The notes under the pieces: generated by a model | Told to the model about the DNA's origin: nothing | What the model saw: the letters and a program-made list of their open reading frames with translations, nothing else | Databases searched by the model: none | Program-made: the position numbers and the translations under genes | Assembly (NCBI RefSeq): GCF_000423585.1 | Contig: NZ_AUIG01000001.1 | Location: forward strand, 420,024-484,023 | Reading direction: 5' to 3' | From: Salinimicrobium xinjiangense DSM 19287 | GTDB taxonomy: Bacteria > Bacteroidota > Bacteroidia > Flavobacteriales > Flavobacteriaceae | Length of the DNA stretch: 64,000 nt | In this document: piece after piece, positions 32,956-41,336 of the stretch | Layout of the letters: the number at the start of each line of letters is the position of its first letter | How positions within the stretch are numbered: position 1 is the stretch's first letter

Positions 32956-35049
32956 ATGAAGAGAGGACTGTATATTGCGACTTTAGAGCCTAACAGCGGG
33001 AAATCCCTGATCTCCCTCGGGCTTATGAGAGCGTTGCTGGGAAAAACTGTAAAAGTAGGCTATTTCAGGCCCATTATAAATGAAGAAAAACCGGGGAACA
33101 GGGATAATCATATTGATACTGTGCTTAAGTATTTTGAACTTCCCATGTCCTATGAAGATTCCTATGCCTACACAAGAAGCGAAGTAATTCAAAAACGCAA
33201 CGAAGGAAAATCGGGAGAAATCATAGATACCATCATTCGGAAATACAAGAAACTGGAAGAGGATTTTGACCTGGTTTTGGTGGAAGGCAGTGATTTTTCG
33301 GGAGAAGGAAGTGTGTTTGAATTCGATGAAAATGTGAACATTGCAAAAAACCTGGGGCTACCGGTTATAATCATTGCCAGTGGCCGTGGTAAGACCAAGG
33401 AAGGTCTAATGGGCAGCCTACAAATGGCCTATCAAACCTTTATTAAAAAGGATGTACGGGTTATAGCTATGGTGAGTAACAAGATCGAGCTTGATAACCT
33501 TACCATAGCTACCAATGGGATGAGAGAGTTTCTCCCCGATGATGTTGCAGTTTTTGCACTACCTCTAATTGATACCCTGGCAAATCCAACGCTCAAGGAG
33601 ATCGTAGAAGAGCTTAATGGTAAAGTCTTGTTTGGAGAAGAATTTCTCGATAATCAATCGGGTAGCTTTAACGTAGGGGCAATGCAATTACGCAATTACC
33701 TAAAACACTTGAAGAATGAAAGCCTTGTGATCACTCCCGGGGACAGGGCAGATATCATCCTGGGTGCTCTGCAGGCACACATTTCAAGTAATTATCCCCG
33801 CATTTCGGGAATCATTTTAACAGGAGGATTGATCCCTGAAGATTCGATCATCAAACTAATAGAAGGTCTTTCCCAGGTGGTTCCAATAATTTCTGTTGAA
33901 GAAGGAACCTTCCAGGTGACCAATAAAGTGGGAGCGATAAACTCAAATATTTATGCCGATAGTACTCAAAAGATCGAAACTTCCATTAGCACCTTTGAGA
34001 AATACATCAATATTGATCCTTTAATTGAAAGATTTGCGGGACTTAAGCCTACAGGGCTCACGCCACGTATGTTCCAGTACAGCCTGGTAAAACGTGCTCA
34101 GCAGCAACGTAAACATATCGTTTTACCCGAAGGTACAGATGAGCGAATACTCACAGCGGCTTCCCGTCTTATTGCCATGGATATCGTTGATCTTACCATA
34201 TTGGGAGATGAAGAAGAGATCAGGAAAATGATCATGAATCTTGCACTTCCCATGGATTTTTCCAAACTAAGGATAATCAACCCTACCACCTCAGAACATT
34301 TTGATGATTATGTCAAAACTTTCTATGAATTGCGGAAACATAAGAATGTTAATATGGACATCGCGCGGGATCTTATGAGTGATGTATCCTACTACGGTAC
34401 CATGATGATCCATAAAGGACATGCAGATGGAATGGTATCGGGAGCAGCTCATACTACCCAACATACAATTAGACCTGCTCTGCAATTTATTAAGACCAAA
34501 CCCGGAGTATCTGTAGTTTCTTCGGTCTTCTTTATGTGTCTTGAAGACAGAGTATCCGTCTTTGGAGATTGTGCAATTAATCCTAACCCTACAGCCGAGG
34601 AACTTGCGGAGATCTGTATTTCTTCTGCCGAAAGCAGCAAGGCCTTTGGAATTGAGCCAAAGATTGCCATGCTCTCCTACTCTTCCGGAAGTTCAGGAAA
34701 AGGCGAGGATGTTGACAGGGTACGGGAGGCTACAGAAATCGTGAAGACCAAACGTCCCGATCTAAAGATCGAGGGACCAATCCAATACGATGCTGCAGTT
34801 GACCTGAATGTCGGAAAAAGCAAATTACCCGGATCTGAAGTTGCCGGACAGGCCAGTGTACTTATTTTCCCCGACCTTAATACCGGGAATAACACCTACA
34901 AAGCGGTACAAAGAGAAACAGGAGCCCTGGCCATTGGCCCAATGCTCCAGGGACTTAATAAACCAGTGAACGATCTAAGTCGGGGATGTACCGTGGATGA
35001 TGTATTCAATACGGTAATTTTAACTGCAATACAGGCACAGGGGCTTTAA
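32956..35049 (+). CDS. pta: Phosphate acetyltransferase (long form)
   Basis: A 697-residue enzyme interconverting acetyl-CoA and acetyl phosphate. The N-terminal P-loop-like domain (about 1-215; TLEPNSGKSLISLGLMR) and the DRTGG domain (about 215-330; GDRADIILGALQAH) mark the long regulated form. The C-terminal PTA/PTB catalytic domain spans about 370-697 (HIVLPEGTDERILTAASRL, SDVSYYGTMMIHKGHADGM, AMLSYSSGSSGKGEDVD). With the downstream acetate kinase it makes ATP from acetyl-CoA under overflow or oxygen-poor conditions. The stop codon lies inside the first, partial copy of the GTTTAAG repeat. Confidence 0.97.
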   Translation: MKRGLYIATLEPNSGKSLISLGLMRALLGKTVKVGYFRPIINEEKPGNRDNHIDTVLKYFELPMSYEDSYAYTRSEVIQKRNEGKSGEIIDTIIRKYKKLEEDFDLVLVEGSDFSGEGSVFEFDENVNIAKNLGLPVIIIASGRGKTKEGLMGSLQMAYQTFIKKDVRVIAMVSNKIELDNLTIATNGMREFLPDDVAVFALPLIDTLANPTLKEIVEELNGKVLFGEEFLDNQSGSFNVGAMQLRNYLKHLKNESLVITPGDRADIILGALQAHISSNYPRISGIILTGGLIPEDSIIKLIEGLSQVVPIISVEEGTFQVTNKVGAINSNIYADSTQKIETSISTFEKYINIDPLIERFAGLKPTGLTPRMFQYSLVKRAQQQRKHIVLPEGTDERILTAASRLIAMDIVDLTILGDEEEIRKMIMNLALPMDFSKLRIINPTTSEHFDDYVKTFYELRKHKNVNMDIARDLMSDVSYYGTMMIHKGHADGMVSGAAHTTQHTIRPALQFIKTKPGVSVVSSVFFMCLEDRVSVFGDCAINPNPTAEELAEICISSAESSKAFGIEPKIAMLSYSSGSSGKGEDVDRVREATEIVKTKRPDLKIEGPIQYDAAVDLNVGKSKLPGSEVAGQASVLIFPDLNTGNNTYKAVQRETGALAIGPMLQGLNKPVNDLSRGCTVDDVFNTVILTAIQAQGL

Positions 35050-35085
35050 GGTTTAAGGTTTAAGGTTTAAGGTTTAAGGTTTAAG
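35045..35085. repeat. Heptanucleotide tandem repeat GTTTAAG
   Basis: One partial and five perfect copies of GTTTAAG (35051-35085) start over the pta stop codon and fill half of the 98-base gap to ackA. Copy number of such perfect arrays can change by slipped-strand mispairing. Because the pta TAA is in the first partial copy, changes would alter only the spacer, not the protein. Confidence 0.9.
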
Positions 35086-35147
35086 AAAAAAGAGAAACAG
35101 AATTTGAATATTCTCATTTCTCAATACTAAATACTCACTACTACAAA

Positions 35148-36332
35148 ATGAAAAATATTTTAATAATAAACTCCGGAAGCTCTTCTTTGAAGTTTCAGCT
35201 TATCGAAATGCCTTCAGAAAAAGTAATGGCTTCGGGACTGGTGGAACGCATAGGACAGGCTTCAGGAAAAATTCACTATAAATCTGAAGCTTTCAATACT
35301 TCCGAAGAGATTGAGATCAAAGATCATTCGGTAGCATTAAAGGAGGTTACAAAACATCTTATGCACAAAGATTACGGGGTAATTAAAGATCCTGCCGAAA
35401 TTCCTGCAATAGGACACCGTGTGGTGCATGGAGGTGCGAGTTTTTCAAATACCATAGTTATAGACGAAAATGTAAAGGCTAAGATCCGGGAGCTATTCTC
35501 GCTCGCGCCCCTGCACAATCCTCCAAACCTGAAAGGAATTGAAGTGGCCGAGGAGATATTTCCCGATGCCCTGCAGGTAGCAGTTTTCGATACTGCCTTT
35601 CACCAAAGCATTCCATCACGTGCTAACAGATATGCCATTCCGAATGAATTCTATGAGAAAGAGCATATTCGTGTTTATGGTTTTCATGGTACCAGCCATA
35701 AATATGTTTCTGAAAAGGCAAATGAATTCCTCGGAAAACAGGATTCCAGGATTGTCAGCATCCACCTTGGAAACGGCTGTAGCATGACGGCAGTAAAAAA
35801 TGGCCACAGCATAGATCACACCTTAGGATTCGGTCCCGTAAACGGACTTATCATGGGCACCCGAAGCGGAGATATTGATCAGTCTGTCATATTTTATATG
35901 ATCGAACAGCTTGGATATACTGCAAAGGAAGTTAGTGATCTTCTTCATCATAAAAGCGGAATGATTGGTCTCACCGGCTACAGTGATCTTCGCGACATTG
36001 AGGAGCAGGCCGAAAAAGGCAATTCAGAATGCCAGTTAGCTCTTGAGATGAATGCTTACCGTATCAAAAAATATATTGGAGCGTACGCAGCCGCAATGGA
36101 TGGGCTTGATGCAGTCGTGTTTACCGCCGGGATTGGGGAAAACTCTGACGTAATTCGCAGAATGGTTTGTAGAGATATGACCTATTTGGGGATTTCTCTT
36201 GATGAAGAAAAGAACAGTCTGAGATCTAAGGAGATAAGAGCTATTTCCAAAAAGGACTCAGCCGTAAAAGTTCTTGTGATCCCAACAAATGAAGAATTGG
36301 AGATCGCTAAGCAAACACTGGCTTTGATTTAA
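35148..36332 (+). CDS. ackA: Acetate kinase
   Basis: A 394-residue ASKHA-fold kinase making acetate and ATP from acetyl phosphate. The phosphate-binding start is IINSGSSSLKFQLIE, followed by GHRVVHGGASFS, FDTAFHQSIPSRANRYAIP and FHGTSHKYVSEKA, with DAVVFTAGIGENSD near the C-terminus. Full length. It lies 98 bases after pta with the tandem repeat in between; the two form the acetate overflow pathway. Only weak promoter-like sequence was seen in the gap, so cotranscription with pta is likely. Confidence 0.97.
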   Translation: MKNILIINSGSSSLKFQLIEMPSEKVMASGLVERIGQASGKIHYKSEAFNTSEEIEIKDHSVALKEVTKHLMHKDYGVIKDPAEIPAIGHRVVHGGASFSNTIVIDENVKAKIRELFSLAPLHNPPNLKGIEVAEEIFPDALQVAVFDTAFHQSIPSRANRYAIPNEFYEKEHIRVYGFHGTSHKYVSEKANEFLGKQDSRIVSIHLGNGCSMTAVKNGHSIDHTLGFGPVNGLIMGTRSGDIDQSVIFYMIEQLGYTAKEVSDLLHHKSGMIGLTGYSDLRDIEEQAEKGNSECQLALEMNAYRIKKYIGAYAAAMDGLDAVVFTAGIGENSDVIRRMVCRDMTYLGISLDEEKNSLRSKEIRAISKKDSAVKVLVIPTNEELEIAKQTLALI

Positions 36333-36340
36333 TCGGCTTC

Positions 36341-36356
36341 AAAAATGACATCTTTG
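36341..36356. repeat. Palindromic motif AAAAATGACATCTTTG at a convergent gene junction
   Basis: One-mismatch copy of the palindrome AAAAATGnCATTTTT seen also at 27138, 44530 and 63016. It lies between the stop codons of the convergent ackA and Rrf2 genes, in the position expected for a bidirectional terminator. Confidence 0.55.
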
Positions 36357-36367
36357 AGCGGGGTTAC

Positions 36368-36799
36368 CTATACAAATAAATAGGTTTCCCCGCTTCTTAC
36401 TTTCTCAGCAAAGCTTGCAATACTATTCTCCTCGAGCTCCTTTCGAAATTTGTATTTTAAAGGTTGTACAGAAAAATGTACAGGACAGGGTTTTTCTGAG
36501 CTACACTCTTTTAACCCCAACACACACTCATCCAGCCTGTCTGTACCATCGATAAGTTTTACTACTGCCAAAAGTGGCATCTTCTGGGCTTCGGGGGTAA
36601 CATAAAAACCACCGGTGGGCCCTTTAGATGAGGAAATAATGTTTTCCCTTGATAGGGTTTGTAATAGTTTGGCTAAAAATGGTGATGGTAGCTTTATTGC
36701 TTCTGCAATTTCCTTTGCCCTTATTTTATTTGTCTTACTGGAATGTACTGCGAGATACAGCACGGCATTCACAGCATATTTACTGGAGCTTGATAACAT
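36368..36799 (-). CDS. Rrf2 family regulator with Fe-S type cysteines (NsrR-like)
   Basis: A 143-residue Rrf2 protein. The winged helix-turn-helix is at about 1-70 (SSKYAVNAVLYLAVHS, IRAKEIAEAIKLPSPFLAKLL, SSSKGPTGGFYV). The effector loop contains Cys92, Cys99 and Cys105, the number and spacing seen in NsrR/IscR proteins that bind an iron-sulfur cluster. NsrR senses NO through the cluster. It is divergent from the nitrous oxide reductase operon with two palindromes in the shared region, so it is a good candidate for NO-dependent control of nosZ. IscR- or RsrR-like sensing of another signal is the alternative. Confidence 0.88.
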   Translation of the reverse strand: MLSSSSKYAVNAVLYLAVHSSKTNKIRAKEIAEAIKLPSPFLAKLLQTLSRENIISSSKGPTGGFYVTPEAQKMPLLAVVKLIDGTDRLDECVLGLKECSSEKPCPVHFSVQPLKYKFRKELEENSIASFAEKVRSGETYLFV

Positions 36800-36844
36800 G
36801 AACTGATTTAATTTGTGGTTTCATGATTTATGGATCCTAAAAAC

Positions 36845-36886
36845 GGACCTGAGGGTCCAAATTTAAAAGAATCCTGATTCTTATCA
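36845..36886. promoter_or_regulatory. Two palindromes in the nos control region
   Basis: GGACC-TGAG-GGTCC lies at 36845-36858 and TGAT-TCTT-ATCA at 36875-36886. The second resembles a CRP/FNR-type site (TTGATnnnnATCAA) with changed outer bases. Either could be the operator of the divergent Rrf2 regulator or of a CRP/FNR-family activator encoded elsewhere. Confidence 0.45.
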
Positions 36887-37021
36887 TATTTAATATGCTA
36901 AAATAGATCTAATTTTCAATATATAATTCGTCTGTCTTTTCATAAAGACCTGAAATTCGGGTATCCACATCGCTTTAAAAATATTTAAAGATCTTTTTAT
37001 CCTATTTTCGAGTAAATATCT

Positions 37022-37029
37022 TAAATTTG
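37022..37029 (+). promoter_or_regulatory. Bacteroidota -7 promoter box TAAATTTG of the nos operon
   Basis: Exact TAnnTTTG match, 24 bases before the cytochrome c start and 136 bases downstream of the TGAT-TCTT-ATCA palindrome. No convincing -33 element. Confidence 0.5.
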
Positions 37030-37053
37030 CAGCATAACATTAATAACCTTATC

Positions 37054-37560
37054 ATGAAATTAACATTTAAATTCTTATCGGTTTTCCTCATACTTCTGGC
37101 TTTTAGTTGTGGAGAAAAGGAAGAAAAAGAAAAAATTAAACTTACAGATACCAATAAGGAGGTTCAGAAAAAAACGGTAGAGGAAGCTGTCTCTACCACT
37201 GCCGAAGTAGACAACATGGATAACAAGGGTGTTGGTCCAATCACATCTCTTTCCATTGAACCAGGAATTAATCAGGAAATGGCTTCAAGGGGTCAGGAAC
37301 TTTTCAAGAACCTGTGCTCTGCCTGCCATAAAATGGACAAGAAATTTGTTGGACCTGCCGTCGCAGGAGTAACCGAAAGACGTTCTCCAGAGTGGATTAT
37401 GAACATGATCCTGAATCCTGAACAAATGATCAAGGAAGATCCTATCGCCAAGAAATTACTGGTGGAGTCGAACATGGCAGTAATGGCCAACCAAAATCTT
37501 TCTGAAGAGGAAGCAAGAGCTATTCTGGAATATTTCCGGAAGTATGATCAGGAGAATTAA
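37054..37560 (+). CDS. Lipoprotein c-type cytochrome of the nos operon
   Basis: A 168-residue monoheme cytochrome c. The lipobox ends at Cys19 (FLILLAFSC), followed by a charged linker to about residue 70. Heme is bound by Cys88, Cys91 and His92 in LCSACHKMDKKFVGPAV; the distal Met is probably in ESNMAVMANQNLSEEEA. A lipid-anchored periplasmic cytochrome at the head of the nos operon is the likely electron donor to NosZ. The ATG at 37054 gives a proper signal peptide; an upstream TTG would remove it from the N-terminus and overlap the -7 box. Confidence 0.9.
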   Translation: MKLTFKFLSVFLILLAFSCGEKEEKEKIKLTDTNKEVQKKTVEEAVSTTAEVDNMDNKGVGPITSLSIEPGINQEMASRGQELFKNLCSACHKMDKKFVGPAVAGVTERRSPEWIMNMILNPEQMIKEDPIAKKLLVESNMAVMANQNLSEEEARAILEYFRKYDQEN

Positions 37561-37610
37561 TTTCCTGATATGTCATCCAACTTAAACCGTCTCAACCAAA
37601 ACCATTATTT

Positions 37611-38198
37611 ATGAAAATTGTCAAATCCACTTTTTTAATTCTAGCTGTCCTACTTGTCATTGCCGGTTGTAAAAATGAAACCGGTAAAGACGAGTCCACT
37701 CCTACTCCTTCCCGGGAAATGACAGAATCTGAATCGAATAAAGGTCAGGCCTTTATTGATGATGACAGTGAAACTCCAAATGCCCTGCGTGTAGCAGTGG
37801 AGTCTCCAGATCATTCTACTCTTGTAGCTGCTGTTCAGGCGGCCGAGGTACAAAATGCTCTTGTAAACGTTGGACCTCTTACTGTCTTTGCTCCTACTAA
37901 TGAAGCTTTCGACAAACTTCCTCAGGGTACAGTGGAAGACCTTCTGAAACCTGAGAACAAAGGAAAACTGGCGTACATTCTCAAAAATCATGTGGCTCCA
38001 AGTAATTATCCTGTTGACATGCTTATTAAAAATGTTGAAAAAGGAAGAACGCTATATATGGCTTCCGGAGAAAATGTGGAAATAACTCAGGAAGGGGAAG
38101 ATATCCTCGTAGGAGGTGCCAAAATACTCGGAACAGTAAAAGCAAGTAATGGCTGGGTCCACGTGGTGGATCAGGTTATTTTACCTAAAAACAATTAA
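37611..38198 (+). CDS. Fasciclin-domain lipoprotein
   Basis: A 195-residue lipoprotein (lipobox LVIAGC, Cys20) with one fasciclin/FAS1 domain at about residues 60-193. The H1 motif reads GPLTVFAPTNEAFDKLP, and the H2-like part is LKNHVAPSNYP; it ends GWVHVVDQVILPKN. FAS1 domains are adhesion modules, and members turn up in periplasmic electron-transfer clusters of Bacteroidota. Here it lies between the cytochrome and nosZ, with an 11-base gap to nosZ, so it may hold donor and reductase together or help assemble NosZ. That role is an inference from position. Confidence 0.88.
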   Translation: MKIVKSTFLILAVLLVIAGCKNETGKDESTPTPSREMTESESNKGQAFIDDDSETPNALRVAVESPDHSTLVAAVQAAEVQNALVNVGPLTVFAPTNEAFDKLPQGTVEDLLKPENKGKLAYILKNHVAPSNYPVDMLIKNVEKGRTLYMASGENVEITQEGEDILVGGAKILGTVKASNGWVHVVDQVILPKNN

Positions 38199-38209
38199 TC
38201 TATCTTTCA

Positions 38210-40177
38210 ATGAAACACTTTAAATTTATTTTATCAATAACATTTCTGAGCCTGCTCATGGTGGGTTGCGGAGATGATGACAGGAAATCCTCGAACAGAT
38301 CCTCCAGTGGTGCAATGGCTTCCAATGCTGCCGAAAGAGTATATGTGGCTCCGGGGGAACATGATGAATTTTATGCCTTTATTTCGGGTGGATATAGCGG
38401 AAACCTCACAGTGTATGGCCTACCATCGGGTCGAATGCTGAAAGAGATCCCGGTCTTTTCTCAATTCCCTACTTCCGGTTATGGATATTCTGAAGAGACC
38501 CGTCCCATGTTGAATACATCATTTGGTTTTATACCATGGGGGGATTCTCACCACCCGGATATTTCTCAAACTAACGGAGACACCGATGGACGATGGGTAT
38601 TTATCAATGAAAACAATACTCCCCGTATTGCCAGAATAAGCCTTGAGACTTTTGAAACCGAAGAGATCATAGAAATTCCCCACAGTGCAGGAAACCACTC
38701 TTCATCTTTTGTTACAGAAAACACGGAATACGTGGTGGCGGGAACCCGCTTCTCTGTTCCTTATCCCCAAAAGGATATGCCGATAGAGGAAATGAAAGGC
38801 AATTTCAAAGGGCCTCTCACCTTTATCGCGGTAGGAGATGACGGTAGAATGAAAATCGATTTCCAGCTTGATATGCCCGGATTCAACTATGACCTTTCAC
38901 ACCCGGGACGCGGTGACTCTCATGGTTGGTTCTTCTTCACCACTTATAATACAGAAGAAGCCCACACTATGCAGGAGGTAAACGCATCACAGAATGATAA
39001 GGATTTCATAGCCGCTGTTAACTGGAAGAAAATTCAGGAATATGTACAAAATGGTGGTGGTGAGGAAATTGATGCCGAATATGCGCACAATGTTTATGAC
39101 CACAGTACACACACTGCCACTTCCACTATGATGAATAAGGTATTAAGGGTGGATCCACGTGAAGTCGGGGATGCGGTATTCTTTATGCCCACCCCAAAAT
39201 CACCTCATGGTTGTGACGTAGACCCTTCAGGTGAATATATTGGTGGGAATGGGAAACTTTCTACAGACCTAACTGTGCATTCTTTTTCTAAAATGATACA
39301 GGCGATTGAAAATGAAGATTTCACAGGAGAAGCTTATGGTATTCCGGTTCTTAACTTTGATTCTACTCTTGCAGGAACTGTAAAAGAAGGTGGACTCGGA
39401 CCCCTACATACAGAATTTGATGGCAAGGGGAATGCATATACTACCTTCTTCATTTCTTCTGAAGTGGTAAAATGGAAGTTAGGAACATGGGAAGTTCTTG
39501 ACAGGCAACCAAGTTATTACTCTGTAGGGCACCTCATGATTCCCGGTGGAAACTCAAGAAATCCTGAAGGAAAGTACCTTATCTCTATGAATAAGATCAC
39601 AAAAGACAGATACCTACCAACGGGACCTGAACTGGAACATTCTGCTCAGCTCTATGACATCTCGGGAGAGAAAATGGAACTCTTACTTGACTTCCCAACT
39701 CACGGGGAGCCACATTATGCAGCAGGTATATCTGCCGATAAGGTTAAGCCAAATTCTAAGAAGATCTACAGGCTGGATGAGAACAAGCATGCCAGAGCTG
39801 CTCTTAGTGAAGCTGATACAAGAATGGAACGCGACGGAAACAATGTACATGTTTACATGACTACTGTAAGAAGCCACTTTGCACCAGATAACCTGGAAGG
39901 AATTAAAGTGGGAGATAAAGTTTTCTTCCACGTGACCAACCTGGAACAGGACTTTGATGTACCCCACGGCTTTGCTATTATAGGAGCCAATAACTCTGAA
40001 TTACTGATCATGCCGGGGCAAACCAAGACAACTACCTGGGAACCTAAGAAAGAAGGGGTATGGCCATTCTATTGTACAGACTTCTGCTCTGCCCTACATC
40101 AGGAGATGCAGGGATACGTCAGGGTATCTGGAAAAAATTCCAATGTACCATTAAGATGGACGCTGGATGGAGAGTAG
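38210..40177 (+). CDS. nosZ: Nitrous oxide reductase, lipoprotein type (clade II-like)
   Basis: A 655-residue copper enzyme reducing N2O to N2 in the periplasm. The CuA site is at the C-terminus: Cys622, Cys626, His630 and Met633 in YCTDFCSALHQEMQGY, with another His in FDVPHGFAI. The N-terminal beta-propeller supplies the CuZ histidines, visible as GDSHHPD (114-115), GRGDSHGW, KSPHGCD, GPLHTEF and GEPHYA. The export signal is Sec/lipoprotein, not Tat (LLMVGC, Cys20), which together with the downstream membrane gene fits clade II. The residues after Cys20 are GDDD, resembling the acidic export signal of Bacteroidota surface lipoproteins. A hairpin follows the gene. Confidence 0.96.
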   Translation: MKHFKFILSITFLSLLMVGCGDDDRKSSNRSSSGAMASNAAERVYVAPGEHDEFYAFISGGYSGNLTVYGLPSGRMLKEIPVFSQFPTSGYGYSEETRPMLNTSFGFIPWGDSHHPDISQTNGDTDGRWVFINENNTPRIARISLETFETEEIIEIPHSAGNHSSSFVTENTEYVVAGTRFSVPYPQKDMPIEEMKGNFKGPLTFIAVGDDGRMKIDFQLDMPGFNYDLSHPGRGDSHGWFFFTTYNTEEAHTMQEVNASQNDKDFIAAVNWKKIQEYVQNGGGEEIDAEYAHNVYDHSTHTATSTMMNKVLRVDPREVGDAVFFMPTPKSPHGCDVDPSGEYIGGNGKLSTDLTVHSFSKMIQAIENEDFTGEAYGIPVLNFDSTLAGTVKEGGLGPLHTEFDGKGNAYTTFFISSEVVKWKLGTWEVLDRQPSYYSVGHLMIPGGNSRNPEGKYLISMNKITKDRYLPTGPELEHSAQLYDISGEKMELLLDFPTHGEPHYAAGISADKVKPNSKKIYRLDENKHARAALSEADTRMERDGNNVHVYMTTVRSHFAPDNLEGIKVGDKVFFHVTNLEQDFDVPHGFAIIGANNSELLIMPGQTKTTTWEPKKEGVWPFYCTDFCSALHQEMQGYVRVSGKNSNVPLRWTLDGE

Positions 40178-40217
40178 CCTTATGTTTAATTAGTTAATAA
40201 GTTTCAACTCTTCAATA

Positions 40218-40258
40218 TTTAGAAAGCGGGATAGGGTTTAACTACCCGCTTTCTTTCT
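40218..40258 (+). terminator. Intra-operon hairpin after nosZ
   Basis: AGAAAGCGGG (40221-40230) pairs exactly with CCCGCTTTCT (40245-40254), followed by TTCT. It lies in the only long gap of the nos operon and may be a partial terminator or an RNA stabiliser, raising nosZ message over that of the assembly genes. Confidence 0.6.
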
Positions 40259-40270
40259 AAATAACAACAA

Positions 40271-40891
40271 ATGAAAACCTCAGGAATATTAATGATTATT
40301 GGCTCAGCATTATTGTTAGGCCTTTTTATATATCCTTTATGGAATATTAGACTTGAAGCCCCACAGTATCCAGATCCTCTCGGCATGGATATATTCATTG
40401 CAGGAATTGAAGGAGAAGAGGAATTCGATATTCAGAATATAGATGGAATTAACCACTATATTGGAATGAAAAAAATTCCTAAACCAGAAGAAATGTGGGA
40501 ATTCAACACTTTTCCAATAGTGATTGGTACAATGGCCGGATTGGGTATCCTACTTGGTCTCCTTGGTTTTTTTGGAAAAATAAGCCCCCACTGGTTTCTG
40601 GGCTGGCTGGTTTTAATGACAATCCTGGGTATTCTGGGAATGTATGATTTCAACAATTGGCTTATCGAATACGGTACAGACCTGGACCCAAAAGCTATTA
40701 TAAAGCTCACGGACTCCGAGGGAAATCCATTAAGTTATAAACCACCCCTATTGGGTTCTGAAAAAATACTGAACTTCACAGCCCACTCCTACCCGCGAAC
40801 CGGAGCTTATCTTATGTTCCTTGGAATGTTTCTTACTTTAGTAGCCTGGTTTGTTGGTTATAGAAGTGAGCCGTCAAAAACTAAGAAATAA
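40271..40891 (+). CDS. nos-cluster membrane protein (NosB-like position)
   Basis: A 206-residue membrane protein with four predicted transmembrane helices: about 4-24, 82-102, 108-126 and 178-198. The periplasmic loop after helix 1 contains the conserved-looking APQYPDPLGMDIFIAGI and HYIGMKKIPKPEEMWEF with several Met and His that could touch copper. It follows nosZ directly, where clade II clusters carry nosB, a membrane protein of unknown function. I have not assigned the symbol because similarity to Wolinella NosB cannot be verified by eye. Its stop is 1 base before the nosL start. Confidence 0.75.
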   Translation: MKTSGILMIIGSALLLGLFIYPLWNIRLEAPQYPDPLGMDIFIAGIEGEEEFDIQNIDGINHYIGMKKIPKPEEMWEFNTFPIVIGTMAGLGILLGLLGFFGKISPHWFLGWLVLMTILGILGMYDFNNWLIEYGTDLDPKAIIKLTDSEGNPLSYKPPLLGSEKILNFTAHSYPRTGAYLMFLGMFLTLVAWFVGYRSEPSKTKK

Positions 40892-40892
40892 T

Positions 40893-41333
40893 ATGAAAGA
40901 TCTGTTCTACCTGCTGTTTGTCTTTACAATGCTTTCCTGTAGCACCCAGCCTGAGCCAATAAATTACGGTACAGATGCATGTAGCTACTGCGAAATGACC
41001 ATAGTTGATAAATCTTTTTCTGCACAGGCAGTTACTGAAAAAGGAAAACAATTCAAATTTGATGCGATTGAATGTCTTATTAATCATCAAATACAAAATA
41101 ACACAGAAATGGCTACACAGCAGGTAGCAGATTTTACAGAACCGGGCACTATGATTGAAGTCGAGACTGCCTTATTTATAAAGAATGATACTATTAAAAG
41201 TCCTATGGGTGAAAATCTTGCGGCATTGAAGAAAGAAGCCGACAAGGTAAACAGTAAGTCTGCCGATGTGTATTCCTGGAATGAAATCGTCAACCTCTTT
41301 CGGGGAAGAGACTCTCTTTCTTTAAACAATTAA
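40893..41333 (+). CDS. nosL: Copper chaperone NosL
   Basis: A 146-residue lipoprotein (lipobox FTMLSC, Cys16) of the NosL family, which delivers Cu(I) for building the CuZ centre of NosZ. The metal-binding motif is ACSYCEMTIVD, with the CxxCxM arrangement, followed by KFDAIECLINH. The ATG at 40893 is chosen since it gives an intact signal sequence 1 base after the preceding stop; an ATG-like start at 40851 lies within the membrane gene and would bury the signal. NosD follows after 3 bases. Confidence 0.93.
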   Translation: MKDLFYLLFVFTMLSCSTQPEPINYGTDACSYCEMTIVDKSFSAQAVTEKGKQFKFDAIECLINHQIQNNTEMATQQVADFTEPGTMIEVETALFIKNDTIKSPMGENLAALKKEADKVNSKSADVYSWNEIVNLFRGRDSLSLNN

Positions 41334-41336
41334 GTT

